Below, piece after piece: positions 12,450-14,821 of a stretch of DNA of 14,821 nt. The notes under the pieces were generated by a model. The model worked only from the letters and a program-made list of their open reading frames with translations. It ran no database searches and had not been told where the DNA came from. Positions within the stretch are counted from its first letter, which is position 1. Each line of letters opens with the position of its first letter. The stretch comes from Candidatus Zambryskibacteria bacterium CG10_big_fil_rev_8_21_14_0_10_34_34. Lineage in GTDB: Bacteria > Patescibacteriota > Minisyncoccia > Phycocordibacterales > WO2-35-19. The translations under genes were made by a program, and so were the position numbers. The stretch lies in assembly GCA_002771075.1 (NCBI GenBank), contig PCXM01000030.1:1-14821 (forward strand), in the 5' to 3' direction.

Positions 12450-12986
12450 ATGAATAAAATTTTCAATTTTCAATTTTCAATTTTCAATTTCCGAAAAAAA
12501 CAGGCGGGGATAACTTTGTTTATAGCAGTCGTTATTATGGGTATTTTACTTTTGATTAGTTTTGCTGTAATCAATATTACCTTGAAAGCCACTCTCTTTG
12601 CTTCTTCTGGTAGAGATTCTCAATATGCTTTTTTTGCAGCAGATGCAGGTATAGAATGCGCTATTTATTGGGATTCAACATTTGATATAAGTAAATTTGC
12701 CACCTCTACTTCCGGTTCTCCTATAAATTGTGCAGGTAAAACCATTTCCAATGGAGGAGCTATACCAGGAAATAGCAATCCGATTTTAATAGGTGGTGGT
12801 GGTAGCGCCAATCCCACCAGTATATTTTATTTCACTTTGGACCAAGGAGAAAATCCAGTAGCTTCTTGCGCTATCGTGACAGTTACTAAAAATACAGATG
12901 GTTCTACCCATATTAAATCTCGCGGTTATAATACCTGCGACACTTCCAATCCAAGGAGGATAGAAAGAGGTATTGAAATTAATTAA
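12450..12986 (+). CDS. Minor pseudopilin, GspK/PilX-like
   Basis: The 178-residue protein has a 20-residue leader ending RKKQAG, followed by ITLFIAVVIMGILLLISFAV. Position 5 of the mature protein is Phe, not Glu. Loss of Glu5 is typical of the GspK tip pseudopilin and is in keeping with a place at the top of the pilus where no subunit sits above. The block SSGRDSQYAFFAADAGIECAIYWD resembles PilX/GspK proteins ('DS-AFYAADAG'). The leader contains a perfect heptamer array. It is the last pilus gene of the block. No clear terminator follows, so read-through towards ligA is possible. Confidence 0.78.
   Translation: MNKIFNFQFSIFNFRKKQAGITLFIAVVIMGILLLISFAVINITLKATLFASSGRDSQYAFFAADAGIECAIYWDSTFDISKFATSTSGSPINCAGKTISNGGAIPGNSNPILIGGGGSANPTSIFYFTLDQGENPVASCAIVTVTKNTDGSTHIKSRGYNTCDTSNPRRIERGIEIN
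12460..12487 (+). repeat. Perfect heptamer array (TTTTCAA, 4 copies) in the PilX-like leader
   Basis: Four exact TTTTCAA units begin ten bases after the ATG and encode most of FNFQFSIFNF. Loss of one unit gives a TAA at 12511-12513, before the membrane helix. It is an arrangement expected of an on/off switch by slippage, though variation cannot be seen from one sequence. Confidence 0.88.
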
Positions 12987-13024
12987 TAAAAATAATAAGT
13001 ATAAAACTCTCTTAATAGGATTTT

Positions 13025-13038
13025 ACTCAAATTTGAGT
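13025..13038. promoter_or_regulatory. Perfect 14-bp palindrome upstream of ligA
   Basis: ACTCAAATTTGAGT is self-complementary, and three more pairs outside it match after one mismatch (13021-13042). It abuts TAAAAT (13039-13044), a possible -10, so it could be an operator. It is not a good terminator because no loop or T-run follows. The 67-base gap holds no other signal. Confidence 0.4.

Positions 13039-14821
<1,783 letters not shown>

Overview
The window looks like a chromosomal piece of a Patescibacteria/CPR bacterium, most likely Parcubacteria or Nomurabacteria. This rests on gene content and style, not on any search. The DNA is strongly AT-rich, TGA is used as a normal stop (which argues against Gracilibacteria/SR1), and the type IV pilus locus has no pilQ secretin, as expected for a cell without a classical outer membrane. 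LigA carries clade-like substitutions, and short repeats are scattered through genes.

Layout: a comF-like gene is cut by the left edge (minus strand, 1-475) and diverges from a long plus-strand pilus block. The block runs pilM (518), pilN (1736), pilO (2427), a small one-helix protein (2975), pilB (3287), a stand-alone receiver protein (5100), pilT (5617), pilC (6669), a first pilin (7956) and a second pilin with its own promoter and structured leader (8592). A strong two-way terminator (9077-9113) and a minus-strand RAYT-type Y1 transposase (9109-9762) interrupt the block. It resumes with prepilin peptidase pilD (9855) and four minor pseudopilins resembling GspH/FimT, GspJ/PilW, GspI/PilV and GspK/PilX (10690-12986). 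NAD-dependent DNA ligase ligA (13054 onward) is cut by the right edge.

How the genes work together: PilM, PilN, PilO and the small protein would form the inner-membrane alignment complex. PilC is the platform, PilB extends and PilT retracts, and the receiver may set the balance between them. PilD matures two major-type pilins and four tip or priming pseudopilins. With ComF next door, the locus is a plausible DNA-uptake and twitching machine.

The most unusual layer is repeat architecture. (1) Two elements with identical 14-bp inverted ends (5511-5618, 7877-7957) place the start codons of pilT and the first pilin in their right arm, and mini-ORFs cross their left arms. (2) A 21-bp palindrome flanks the transposase on both sides, encodes the transposase C-terminus, and recurs exactly inside ligA where it encodes part of a conserved LigA motif. 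(3) Arrays of seven-base repeats lie in pilD and in the leader peptides of two pseudopilins, where a change of one unit shifts the frame. (4) Extra inverted repeats sit in the first pilin leader and in ligA. (5) Many genes have TATAAT about 6-10 bases before the start codon, suggesting leaderless transcripts.
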